In this document: positions 39,601 to 48,407 of the stretch, piece by piece | Layout: every line of letters starts with the position of its first letter | How positions within the stretch are numbered: position 1 is the first letter of the stretch | From: Arachidicoccus rhizosphaerae | GTDB taxonomy: Bacteria; Bacteroidota; Bacteroidia; Chitinophagales; Chitinophagaceae | Assembly (NCBI RefSeq): GCF_900107765.1 | Contig: NZ_FNQY01000012.1 | Coordinates: 62,001 to 126,000 of the forward strand | DNA length: 64,000 bases | Reading direction: 5' to 3' | Position numbers and translations under genes: made by a program | Notes under the pieces: model-generated | Told to the model about the DNA's origin: nothing | Database searches by the model: none | The model's input: the letters and a program-made list of their open reading frames with translations, nothing else

Positions 39601-39832
39601 TCTTATAGCCTACCATTTGGGCGACGAGCGTGTCTTCTTTGAATTTCATCGGTATAAGGGCTGTACCATTGTCGTCAGTCATCCTATGAATACCACTATT
39701 ACGAAGCTCTAATGATACTCCGGGAATTGGCTGACCAGTAGAAACATCTTTTACCTTAATGGTTAAATCCTGTCCGTTTACCATATTATACATATTCAAA
39801 CACAGGAAAATAAATAAAATACTTTTACTCAT
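36641..39832 (-). CDS. SusC/RagA-family TonB-dependent transporter
   Basis: A 1063-residue outer-membrane transporter. After the signal peptide comes a carboxypeptidase-like regulatory domain ([25 protein letters not shown]), then the plug with [17 protein letters not shown] and the SusC signature [27 protein letters not shown], then a 22-strand barrel ending in YTIGIKCNF with terminal Phe. It imports a ligand captured by the SusD partner, powered by TonB. It overlaps the upstream TlpA-like gene by 8 bases, so translation is coupled. Confidence 0.95.
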   Translation of the reverse strand: [1063 protein letters not shown]

Positions 39833-41087
39833 TGATTTTTGTTTGGTTAGTAGACAGTGGTGCTATTTTCGATTTGGGCTTTATTACACAAACCTTAAGC
39901 ATTCTTCTTGCAAAAGAAATATCAAGGCCATATGGAGCTAGCGCTTTTTTCAATTTAGGAACATCTGTGAGATCGGTCGGGAGGCCGTCTATCGTGATGT
40001 GACCGGTAATACCGGTTTCATCAATTATAGGTACGGATGACTTTTCGTTCAGTGCATTATAAAAAAATCGCATAGGAAAGTTATGAATGTACCGGTTGTC
40101 ATAATAATCAAAAAGAGTTGATTCAGAAGCCATTAATGTATCAAACAAAGCTTTAGTGGTGTACTTCTTTGTAAGTACCAAGCAATTGATAGGCAGAATC
40201 TGCTCTTCTACGGATAAATGAAAAGCCTTATCTAAATCTTCACGCATTCTGCTAAAGAATTCCCAGTCCTGCGACGCAGGGAGTTGTAGATCATAACAAT
40301 AAATACTATCCAATAACGGAGACGACTTAATGATTCTGTTATGACTGTACTTTTTCAAAACCGGATATGCTTTGGAATACAAAATGGATAATTTTTTATT
40401 GGCACAATAAAAACACGTCATTAACCCATCAGAATTCCTGACGCTGCCTTCAGTAACTGCCTGGAAGTTATCTGTGTATCGGGTAAGAATAGAATGTTCT
40501 AGAATGTTACCTAGTGCAGCTGTATCCGTAAAAAATGGGCCCTTCGAATTAAAATTGGGGAAATCATTTTTCGTTGGTAAGCGCTTATTACTATCGGAAA
40601 TGATTGATCGAATATTAACTGGAGTCAATTCTTTTGGAGAGGTAATTGCCCTAACGACTTGGTTATAAACCCATACATAGTGTGGTATCTCTCGATGTGG
40701 GAATAAGTGCGTCAGTACAGTATCTCCTGTAATTGAGGGCATTATAAGACGGGACTGTTTTTGAAATAGTTTAATAATCTTCTCATAGGTATCCCTCGTT
40801 TCTTTGGAGTTGACCAGCATGACCATAATACTATCGCCGAACTGCTTTTGCAATGTCTGAGAATGTGGAATGGCTGCCAAGCAGCTGGTACACCAAGTTG
40901 CCCAGAAATCAAAAATAATTAGTCGGTCTTTAAAGTCGGAAAGCCTAGCCGACTTTGCTTTGTAATTAACAATACGACTAAGCGTTAAATTGGGGATGGT
41001 ATCTCCGATCGTTAGCGGGGTAATTTTCTGCGAGAAAATGTTCGAAAAAAACAAGGCTCCGCCCAACAAGCATAAAAGCTTTTTCAT
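39825..41087 (-). CDS. TlpA-like thioredoxin-fold exported protein with extra C-terminal domain
   Basis: A 420-residue exported protein. After a signal peptide (MKKLLCLLGGALFFSNIFSQ) comes an AhpC/TSA-TlpA thioredoxin domain with the redox motif WATWCTSC near residue 60. The remaining 250 residues form a domain not found in ordinary TlpA; its end (DETGITGHITIDGLP..LTDVPKLKKALAPYGLDI) looks like the C-terminal segment of secreted TIGR03435-type proteins. It is the first gene of a TlpA-SusC-SusD operon and overlaps susC by 8 bases. Likely role: thiol reduction for the imported or secreted partner proteins (inference). Confidence 0.83.
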   Translation of the reverse strand: MKKLLCLLGGALFFSNIFSQKITPLTIGDTIPNLTLSRIVNYKAKSARLSDFKDRLIIFDFWATWCTSCLAAIPHSQTLQKQFGDSIMVMLVNSKETRDTYEKIIKLFQKQSRLIMPSITGDTVLTHLFPHREIPHYVWVYNQVVRAITSPKELTPVNIRSIISDSNKRLPTKNDFPNFNSKGPFFTDTAALGNILEHSILTRYTDNFQAVTEGSVRNSDGLMTCFYCANKKLSILYSKAYPVLKKYSHNRIIKSSPLLDSIYCYDLQLPASQDWEFFSRMREDLDKAFHLSVEEQILPINCLVLTKKYTTKALFDTLMASESTLFDYYDNRYIHNFPMRFFYNALNEKSSVPIIDETGITGHITIDGLPTDLTDVPKLKKALAPYGLDISFARRMLKVCVIKPKSKIAPLSTNQTKINE

Positions 41088-41161
41088 TTGGCATTGATAA
41101 TTAATCAGTTAAGAATATGATGAAATAAAAGCCAGGATTGGCAGGCTGCAAAGTACATGAG

Positions 41162-41212
41162 AAAAAAAACAGCCCGCCCAGCCCAGCAAAAGCTAGATCG
41201 GGTTTTTGGGCT
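41162..41212 (-). terminator. Terminator-like hairpin upstream of the TlpA-SusC-SusD operon
   Basis: On the minus strand AGCCC...GGGCT (41212-41208 and 41175-41171), with inner CCC/GGG pairing and an AGC-TTTT-GCT helix, precedes eight T. It lies about 75 bases before the TlpA start and has no minus-strand gene behind it, so it may be an attenuator in the leader or may block read-through from antisense transcription. No good promoter is clear on either side. Confidence 0.45.
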
Positions 41213-41421
41213 TAATAGCAAATAAGATCCAGTAAGACACTAAATCCGCCATAATAGCCCGCTTTATAATGGAGACTGGAAGCAATATGAGGCCAGTTAT
41301 TAACAATCTGTTCTGTTTCTTCAAAGAAAAACAGAAATATTAATTTTTTTCAATAAATTTGTTTGACTTTTATGCCAATTTGGTTGACAATTATATTATC
41401 TTCGATCAAAATATTAATCAA

Positions 41422-41838
41422 ATGAGTAGCAAGGAGGAAGCAACACAATTGTTGAATGATGAAAATCATGTAGGCCATAATATTCAACGAATAAGAGTTT
41501 ATATGGGTATTAAACAAGACACACTGGCCCATGAACTTAATTTAACCCAACCCCAAATATCACTTTTAGAACAACAAAAGGAAATTGACGATGAAACTTT
41601 ACAGAAGATATCCACTGTATTAGGTGTTTCTCCTGAATTAATTAAGAAATTTAATGTAGAAAAAGCAATTTATAATATTAGTAGCAATAATTATAAAGAG
41701 GCAACTATTAATGAAGGTGCTAATACTTATGCAATTTCGCAACAGAATAACCCACCAGATATTGTTATTGATCTATACGAAAGATTATTAAAAAGTGAAA
41801 GGGAAAAATTAGAAATTTTATTGAATAGAAAAAACTAA
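41422..41838 (+). CDS. XRE-type helix-turn-helix regulator
   Basis: A 138-residue protein from ATG 41422 (an upstream TTG at 41359 is in frame, but a TAAATTTG -7-like element at 41354-41361 lies there). The HTH is residues 20-80: IQRIRVYMGIKQDTLAHELNLTQPQISLLEQQKEIDDETLQKISTVLGV. The C-terminal half is Asn- and Glu-rich with no known domain. It is paralogous to the next gene 22 bases downstream; both end in a short helix with ...YERLLKSEREKLEILL-like sequence, which may mediate pairing. Low GC marks the start of an accessory patch. Confidence 0.82.
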   Translation: MSSKEEATQLLNDENHVGHNIQRIRVYMGIKQDTLAHELNLTQPQISLLEQQKEIDDETLQKISTVLGVSPELIKKFNVEKAIYNISSNNYKEATINEGANTYAISQQNNPPDIVIDLYERLLKSEREKLEILLNRKN

Positions 41839-41860
41839 TCAAACTTCAAAAATTTAAATT

Positions 41861-42268
41861 ATGGATGATTTACAAATGACTGAGCCATCGAAACATATTG
41901 GACGAAAAATAGGTAGTGTTAGACGTCTTGTAGGGTTGTCTCAAACTGCTCTGGGAGAAAGGCTGGGAATGACAAAACAAGCCGTTTCTAAATTGGAACA
42001 GACTGAAAATATAGATGAAAAGCGTTTAAAAAAAATCGCTGAGGCTCTGGGTGTTACTGAAGATGGACTTAAAAAATACAATAGTGAAAGAGTTTTATAT
42101 TTTACAAACAATTTCTATGAAAATTCAAACGCCAAAATTGAAAGTGGGCTAAATGGTCATGTAGAAAATATTAATTCTTTTTCAATAGAACAGGCCGTTA
42201 AACTATTTGAAGAACTTATTAAAATAGAAAAAGCAAAATTCGACAAAGTCCAAGGGACAAAAAAATAG
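41861..42268 (+). CDS. XRE-type helix-turn-helix regulator, paralogue
   Basis: A 135-residue protein with the HTH at residues 15-70 (IGSVRRLVGLSQTALGERLGMTKQAVSKLEQTENIDEKRLKKIAEALGV) and a C-terminal helix (IEQAVKLFEELIKIEKAKF). It shares the same domain order and similar ending with the preceding gene, so the two probably arose by duplication and may form heterodimers. It is followed 40 bases later by an antitoxin-like gene. Such XRE pairs are common at toxin-antitoxin and mobile loci. Confidence 0.83.
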   Translation: MDDLQMTEPSKHIGRKIGSVRRLVGLSQTALGERLGMTKQAVSKLEQTENIDEKRLKKIAEALGVTEDGLKKYNSERVLYFTNNFYENSNAKIESGLNGHVENINSFSIEQAVKLFEELIKIEKAKFDKVQGTKK

Positions 42269-42308
42269 ACCAGGCATAAAATTGGGTAAACCATTCAAAA
42301 ATATTACC

Positions 42309-42539
42309 ATGGATACCTGCTTAATAGAACTGACAAATAATAATGCTTGCCGGCTCTTAAAAGATCTGGAAGATTTAAACATAATCAAGATTCTTCGACG
42401 AGGTAGAGATCAAAAAGATGAGCAACCAGCAGGCAATGCCGGCCAGTTCAGAGGCGAATTAAACCTTTCAGATGAGCAATACAAAGACTTTCAGACACAT
42501 TCAAAAAATATACGTGGCGAATGGCCGAAGAGTATTTAA
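42309..42539 (+). CDS. Antitoxin-like protein of a VapC/PIN toxin
   Basis: A 76-residue protein from ATG 42309. The N-terminal pattern CLIELTNNNACRLLKDLEDLNIIKIL, followed by a variable linker and FRGELNLSDEQYKDFQTHSKNIRGEW, fits the small Bacteroidota antitoxins that precede PIN-domain toxins. Its stop overlaps the ATG of the PIN gene by 19 bases, the classic toxin-antitoxin arrangement. The partner toxin is decayed, so this antitoxin is an orphan; it might still bind its own promoter or protect against a homologous toxin elsewhere. Confidence 0.7.
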   Translation: MDTCLIELTNNNACRLLKDLEDLNIIKILRRGRDQKDEQPAGNAGQFRGELNLSDEQYKDFQTHSKNIRGEWPKSI

Positions 42540-42880
42540 TAGATACCAATGTAGTAATTGACTATTTGGGAAACAGGCTTCCTTCAACTGCGGCCTCCAA
42601 ATTAGAAGGAGCGCCACTTAGTATCCTAACAATAACAAGAATGGAGTTGTTAGCTTGGCGCAACAAGTGAACAAATCGCTGTACTTGAAAATTATATAAA
42701 TAATTGCAATATTCATAAACTAAAGGAACCGACTATACTTAAAGCAATTGAAAATTAGAAAGAAGACTAAGTTGTCTGATGCCATTATATCGCCACCCCG
42801 TTGCCAATAATCTGATTCTTGTCACACGTAATTTGGATGATTTTTAAAATCTTAATGGTTTACGGATGGTTAATTCTTGA
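42521..42880 (+). pseudogene. Decayed PIN-domain (VapC-like) toxin
   Basis: The frame starts at ATG 42521 with EEYLIDTNVVIDYLGNRL (first catalytic Asp of the PIN fold) and ITRMELLAW (acidic second motif) but stops at 42668 after 49 codons. Further fragments continue in other frames: EQIAVLENYINNCNIHKL, then KKTKLSDAIIS, then NNLILVTRNLDDF, and LNGLRMVNS near 42850-42880. Together they reproduce a full PIN domain with three or more frameshifts. The toxin is therefore inactive, while its antitoxin is intact. Confidence 0.8.
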
Positions 42881-42984
42881 AATCTTGCCTCAACCACTAC
42901 ATAAGGGAAATTGTCTAAGATTATTTTTACTCAAAAGTAAAGGTCATTTAGATTTCCTCTTTTTTTAGACAAAGTATGTAAGAA

Positions 42985-43173
42985 ATGGAAAATAAAAATA
43001 TCATTAAGAAAATCAAGGCCCAAAAGGTCAAGATTAAAGCTATCCGGCAGGGTTGGAAACCATTATCCGAAGCGGAGGCAATAGATTTGAAAAATGAATT
43101 ATCTAAAAAGAAAGAAATAAAGACCTTGCTTTTAAATAAGGAAAATTGTCTATTCCCTGATTTAGAGCATTAG
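42985..43173 (+). CDS. Small basic protein of unknown function
   Basis: A 62-residue, Lys-rich, probably helical protein (IIKKIKAQKVKIKAIRQGWKPLSEAEAIDLKNEL). No family is recognised and no signal peptide is present. It lies in an AT-rich accessory stretch between a decayed toxin and the tRNA-Lys; short Lys-rich frames of this kind arise easily in AT-rich DNA, so it may be spurious. The region 43174-43420 after it shows nothing else. Confidence 0.35.
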   Translation: MENKNIIKKIKAQKVKIKAIRQGWKPLSEAEAIDLKNELSKKKEIKTLLLNKENCLFPDLEH

Positions 43174-43420
43174 AAAAATGAGATCTTGGCAAAGCTTACA
43201 AAAGAATATCCATCCATAAAATTTACGGTTTCATAATAATTTGTACAGTTTAGAATAAACGTCCCAGGCTTTCATCCGTAACAGGCAGTGTAAGTCCAAT
43301 GGAGAGCTTCCTCATACCGGCTGTAATTAATGCCGCCGGAAAGCCCTGTTGTTGCATTATTTTATCCAATTAATCAATTACCGGGTGCCAATTTTATTGA
43401 CAAAACTGAAAATGTGTATC

Positions 43421-43460
43421 AAATAAAAAACCACTTACGTTTTTTAATGTGTAAGTGGTT
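43421..43460 (-). terminator. Terminator of tRNA-Lys
   Basis: Perfect 10-base stem AACCACTTAC/GTAAGTGGTT (43429-43438, 43451-43460) followed on the minus strand by TTTTTTATTT. It starts 10 bases past the 3' end of the tRNA. Confidence 0.8.
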
Positions 43461-43470
43461 CATTCTAAGT

Positions 43471-43542
<72 letters not shown>

Positions 43543-43731
43543 AATTGAGGCTGCAATTTCAGTAAATATTTTCTTTATTCCAAATACCAGATTAAAATTT
43601 ATCAGGGGGTTCAGGGTAAATTCCACTGTTTATAAGGCTTTCAGATATTTATAATTAGTTTTTTCACGGCCTGATTATTCCCCCGGCCCATCAGGAATTG
43701 TAAAATATTTTTTTGGTCACCGATTTCCTAT

Positions 43732-43739
43732 TACCTTTG
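43732..43739 (+). promoter_or_regulatory. Promoter -7 element for the SAM riboswitch leader
   Basis: TACCTTTG matches TAnnTTTG and ends 18 bases before the riboswitch. A TTTG lies 16 bases upstream, closer than the usual 19. Confidence 0.55.
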
Positions 43740-43757
43740 CAGCAGTTCTTTAAAGAA

Positions 43758-43871
43758 TCTTATCAAGAAAGGCAGAGGGATTGGCCCGATGAAGCCTTGG
43801 CAACCTCACTCAGGTGAAAGGTGCCAAATCCAACCGAACAGGGTGTGCGAACACCCGACGGGTAGATAAGT
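43758..43871 (+). promoter_or_regulatory. SAM-I (S-box) riboswitch
   Basis: The outer P1 stem CTTATC (43759-43764) pairs with GATAAG (43865-43870). Between them are the hallmarks of the class: AAGAAAGGCAGAGGGA, the GGCCCGATGAAGCC segment, GGCAACC, then AGGTGCCAAATCC and a final hairpin GGGTGTGCGAACACCC. SAM binding should favour a downstream terminator and lower methionine gene expression. The terminator at 43917-43939 follows, and metY begins 470 bases further on. Confidence 0.92.
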
Positions 43872-43916
43872 CAGCGTTAAACTTAAAATTGGTTTCAATT
43901 AATCATACTTGAGCTT

Positions 43917-43939
43917 GCCTGACTTGGCAGGCTTTTTTT
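43917..43939 (+). terminator. Terminator of the SAM riboswitch leader
   Basis: GCCTG/CAGGC stem with a 6-base loop, followed by TTTTTTTA. It lies 46 bases past the riboswitch and is the likely expression platform; when it forms, only transcripts from the downstream promoter reach metY. Confidence 0.75.
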
Positions 43940-44067
43940 ATGCAATTTGGGCAACTTTTCAAGTTAGCCTACCTACTCTTCTCTTTTCTAATTGGTTTAC
44001 TTCAGGCTAGTAATAAACGGTCATCAGAATACCCTTTATAATTGCTTAACAAGCATTTATAACAGAT

Positions 44068-44083
44068 TTACAACTAGTTGTAA
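44068..44083. promoter_or_regulatory. Perfect 16-base palindrome upstream of the second met promoter
   Basis: TTACAACTAGTTGTAA is its own reverse complement. It lies about 31 bases upstream of the TTG of the promoter at 44114-44146, a suitable place for an activator or repressor site. No other copy was noticed in the window. Confidence 0.5.
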
Positions 44084-44113
44084 GTTTTACGGATAAGTTC
44101 TTTGCGTATTTTA

Positions 44114-44146
44114 TTTGGTAATTAGAAAATTAATCTATTAAATTTG
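44114..44146 (+). promoter_or_regulatory. Second promoter in front of the met operon
   Basis: TTTG (44114-44117) and TAAATTTG (44139-44146) are separated by 21 bases, a good Bacteroidota match. Transcription should begin near 44153, after the riboswitch terminator and before the Cys/Met leader ORF, giving a riboswitch-free transcript. Confidence 0.6.
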
Positions 44147-44190
44147 TGGTGTAAAAGATGCAAATAACAACAAATATACAATCCATTCGT

Positions 44191-44244
44191 ATGAAGTACA
44201 TTATGCCAGTAATGTGCTGTTGTTGTATGTGTATGGGCGCATAA
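44191..44244 (+). CDS. Met/Cys-rich leader peptide, putative attenuator
   Basis: ATG 44191 to TAA 44242-44244 encodes MKYIMPVMCCCCMCMGA: 17 residues with five Met and five Cys, four of the Cys in a row. Such a composition upstream of sulfur amino acid genes is what a translation-sensing leader needs, with ribosome stalling at Cys or Met codons when the charged tRNA is scarce. The stop codon lies inside a hairpin (44237-44260). The ORF sits between the second promoter and metY, 97 bases before metY. Function is inference; the coding pattern itself is plain. Confidence 0.7.
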   Translation: MKYIMPVMCCCCMCMGA

Positions 44245-44260
44245 GCTTTTGTAGCTGCGC
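44237..44260 (+). promoter_or_regulatory. Hairpin overlapping the leader-peptide stop codon
   Basis: GCGC-ATA-AGCT-TTTGT-AGCT-GCGC: two 4-base helices with a 3-base bulge that holds part of the stop codon. A ribosome stalled over the Cys codons (44215-44232) would leave it free to form, while a ribosome at the stop would block it. A T-rich run (about 44299-44318) follows 40 bases later, but the terminator partner stem is not clear. Confidence 0.5.
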
Positions 44261-44329
44261 TATCTCCACCATTGGGCATATTCAAGCCTTTCATAGAATT
44301 TTTCTGTTTTTCTTTTGCTAAACTTCTAA

Positions 44330-45646
<1,317 letters not shown>

Positions 45647-45655
45647 AGATATAAT

Positions 45656-45683
45656 GCGTAGTGTCTTCCAACAGACACTACGC
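45656..45683 (+). promoter_or_regulatory. Intercistronic hairpin between metY and metX
   Basis: Perfect 10-base stem GCGTAGTGTC/GACACTACGC with an 8-base loop, followed by TTATTTA. It may partly stop transcription or stabilise the metY end, so that metX and the dehydrogenase are made less than metY. Confidence 0.6.
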
Positions 45684-45697
45684 TTATTTACATACAA

Positions 45698-46756
45698 ATG
45701 GAACAAACAATACAAGTGGATCAACTTATTTACCAACACTCGGAACCTATTACGCTGGAAAGCGGAGTGGTGCTGCCGAGCTTTCATTTACAATACACGA
45801 CCTATGGTACTTTAAATGAACGGAAGGACAACGTCGTATGGGTTTTCCATGCCCTGACAGCCAGCAGCGAAGCTGCTGACTGGTGGCCAGGCCTTGTCGG
45901 AGATCAAAAAGTCTTTGACCCCCAAAATCACTTTATTATCTGTGCCAATATGCCAGGCAGCCATTATGGTAGCAGCTATCCATTAGACACAGATCCTGAT
46001 ACCGGTGCTCCCTATTACCATGATTTTCCATTATTTACGCTGAGAGACATGGTACTTACTTATCAAAAGTTACGTGCCCATCTGGGTATTGATAAAATTT
46101 GGTTAGGCATCGGAGGATCTATGGGTGGCATGCAGCTGCTGGAATGGGCCATTATGGAACCTGCCCGCTTTGAAAATATCATTCCCATCGGAACCAATGC
46201 CAAGCACTCCCCCTGGGGTGTAGCCCTGAATGCCTCTCAAAGAATGGCTATTGAAAGCGACTGCACCTGGGCTTCCAGAACTGCGGATGCCGGACATAAC
46301 GGCATGAAAGTCGCCCGCTCCATAGCACTGCTGTCTTATAGGGATTATACCGCCTATAACAAAACCCAAAAAGGGTTTAGCCCGGAATCAGAAGGCAAGC
46401 CGGTAGATCAACAGGTGTTCAGAGCAGAGACCTATCAGCGCTATCAGGGAGAAAAGCTCGCCAAGCGTTTTAATGCATTCAGCTATTACGCCCTGAGCCG
46501 TTCCATGGACAGCCATGACGTCGGCAGAAACAGAGGCGGCGTTGAAAAGGCATTACAGACCATTGAAGCCCGAACCCTGATCATTGGCATTTTTACAGAT
46601 ATATTATTTCCTCCGGATGAACAGCTTTTTCTTTCTCAACATATCAAAGACGCTGAAGTTCACATCATTAATTCAATGTATGGACACGACGGCTTCTTAC
46701 TGGAGTTCGAGGCAATCGAAAAGCTCATTACGCGTTTTCTAACCCCAAAATTTTAA
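45698..46756 (+). CDS. metX: Homoserine O-acetyltransferase
   Basis: A 352-residue alpha/beta-hydrolase-fold acyltransferase that makes O-acetylhomoserine, the MetY substrate. It has HALTASSEAADWWPGLVG, the nucleophile elbow GGSMGGMQLLEWA, the substrate region GTNAKHSPWGVALNASQRMAIESD, and the C-terminal acid and His positions (FTDILFPPDE, YGHDGFLLEF). Acetyl rather than succinyl transfer is the family default for this type but was not proved. Operon partner of metY (51-base gap) and the dehydrogenase (5-base gap). Confidence 0.93.
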   Translation: MEQTIQVDQLIYQHSEPITLESGVVLPSFHLQYTTYGTLNERKDNVVWVFHALTASSEAADWWPGLVGDQKVFDPQNHFIICANMPGSHYGSSYPLDTDPDTGAPYYHDFPLFTLRDMVLTYQKLRAHLGIDKIWLGIGGSMGGMQLLEWAIMEPARFENIIPIGTNAKHSPWGVALNASQRMAIESDCTWASRTADAGHNGMKVARSIALLSYRDYTAYNKTQKGFSPESEGKPVDQQVFRAETYQRYQGEKLAKRFNAFSYYALSRSMDSHDVGRNRGGVEKALQTIEARTLIIGIFTDILFPPDEQLFLSQHIKDAEVHIINSMYGHDGFLLEFEAIEKLITRFLTPKF

Positions 46757-46761
46757 AGACC

Positions 46762-48021
46762 ATGACCAGGCATAAAGAAATAACCATAGGTATGTTTGGA
46801 TTTGGTGTAGTGGGTGAAGGATTATACAAAATCCTGCAACAGACCCCCTCATTAAATGCCAAAATCAAAAAATCCTGTATCAAGCATCCGGGCAAAAAAA
46901 GAAATGCGCCCGAGGAACTCTTTACAACAGACAAGGACGAGCTGCTCAATGACCCGGAGATTAATGTTATTGTAGAGGTGATTGATGATTCAGTGGCCGC
47001 CTTTGACATCGTAAGCACGGCACTTAAAAACGGCAAAGCCGTTGTCAGTGCCAGTAAAAAAATGGTAGCAGAACACCTGCAGGAACTGTTAGAATTGCAA
47101 AAACAGACCGGACAGCCTTTCTTATGCGAAGCGGCTGCCTGTGCCTCTATTCCCGTTATCCGCAATCTGGAAGAATACTATGACAACGACCTGCTGCACT
47201 CCATCAGAGCCATTGTCAACGGATCCACTAATTTTATCCTGACCAAGATGTTTGATGATAAAATAGGATTCCAGGACGCTTTGATCCTGGCCCAGCAACT
47301 GGGCTTTGCAGAAAGTGACCCAACGCTTGATATCGAAGGTTATGACGCCGTAAATAAATGGGTCATCCTGCTCAATCATGCTTATGGCATTGTCGAGACG
47401 ATTGACCATGTGCTCTTTTCCGGTATTCAGAATATCCAGCTCTCTGATGCCATGGTCGCCAAAGAGAAAGGATTTGATATTAAATTAGTCGCTCAGGCAA
47501 AGACACTCCTTAATGGCAAGGTGGCCGCCTATGTACTACCAGAGTTCGTGAAGCTGGACGACCAGCTGGCCTTCGTAAAAAATGAGTTCAATGGTGTTGT
47601 CATTGAAAGTGGATTTGCAGACAGGCAATTCTTTTACGGCAAAGGTGCAGGGAGCCTGGCCACCGGTTCAGCCGTCATGAGTGATGTTTCTGCACTGCGT
47701 TATGGGTATAAATATGAATACAAAAAGCTTTATCATCATACCCCCAGAGAACTCACCAGTGATTTTTACGTAAGAGTGTATATCAGTTTTGATGATATTA
47801 AGAAAATCAAAAAGGACGATTTTGAATGGATAGAAGAATGGCATGCAGGTCTGGAAAGAAGCTATCTGACCGGAGTGATTCATTTTTCCAAATTACAAAA
47901 GGACGACTGGTGGAAAGAAAACGGCGTTTCGCTGATTCTGGCCGCAGACGGCATTATAGAGGAAATAGATTCCCGTAATGCTAAAAGACGCAGTCTGGAG
48001 CTGGCGGGTATTCACCTGTAG
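46762..48021 (+). CDS. Homoserine dehydrogenase
   Basis: A 419-residue NAD(P)-dependent enzyme that reduces aspartate semialdehyde to homoserine, the substrate of MetX. It has the N-terminal Rossmann motif ITIGMFGFGVVGEGLYKIL, SASKKMVAEH, and the homoserine dehydrogenase signature around RAIVNGSTNFILTKMFDD ... QQLGFAESDPTLDIEGYDAVNKW. The C-terminal 80 residues are ACT-like in position, but an allosteric site cannot be confirmed. Not fused to aspartate kinase. It completes the three-step homoserine-to-homocysteine unit. Confidence 0.92.
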   Translation: MTRHKEITIGMFGFGVVGEGLYKILQQTPSLNAKIKKSCIKHPGKKRNAPEELFTTDKDELLNDPEINVIVEVIDDSVAAFDIVSTALKNGKAVVSASKKMVAEHLQELLELQKQTGQPFLCEAAACASIPVIRNLEEYYDNDLLHSIRAIVNGSTNFILTKMFDDKIGFQDALILAQQLGFAESDPTLDIEGYDAVNKWVILLNHAYGIVETIDHVLFSGIQNIQLSDAMVAKEKGFDIKLVAQAKTLLNGKVAAYVLPEFVKLDDQLAFVKNEFNGVVIESGFADRQFFYGKGAGSLATGSAVMSDVSALRYGYKYEYKKLYHHTPRELTSDFYVRVYISFDDIKKIKKDDFEWIEEWHAGLERSYLTGVIHFSKLQKDDWWKENGVSLILAADGIIEEIDSRNAKRRSLELAGIHL

Positions 48022-48112
48022 CCAAACGCTTCGAAGGGGGCTCTGACCAGCATATGATCAGATAGCTCCGTCTGACATATAGGTTTTATAAGTTGTGGTT
48101 TTTATAACATTC

Positions 48113-48163
48113 AGGCTTAAGCAAATGCAGTTCAATCAGCTGGCAGGCGCTTAAGCCTTTTTG
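48113..48163 (+). terminator. Terminator of the metY-metX-dehydrogenase operon
   Basis: Perfect 10-base stem AGGCTTAAGC/GCTTAAGCCT (48113-48122, 48149-48158) with a 26-base loop, followed by TTTTT. It lies 91 bases past the dehydrogenase stop. The rest of 48022-48407 shows no supported gene. Confidence 0.7.
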
Positions 48164-48407
48164 CATTTGGCAAAACATAGCCAAATGTCATTCAGACAGC
48201 GCCTAGCTTTAACCTTTTGTCAAGGAGCCTGCCAGGCTTTTTTCATTATATTTGTCCTGCCAGTCAGGGCGTTTCACAGATGCATCCAAGCATGCATGAC
48301 AATTTGTTCAATCTTTAACGTCCCACTTTCTCTGACATACTTCTCCATTATCCGGTTAAGTATTAAGCGGTCCAATCTTTTTGTTACACACATAAAAATA
48401 TCAGGAC

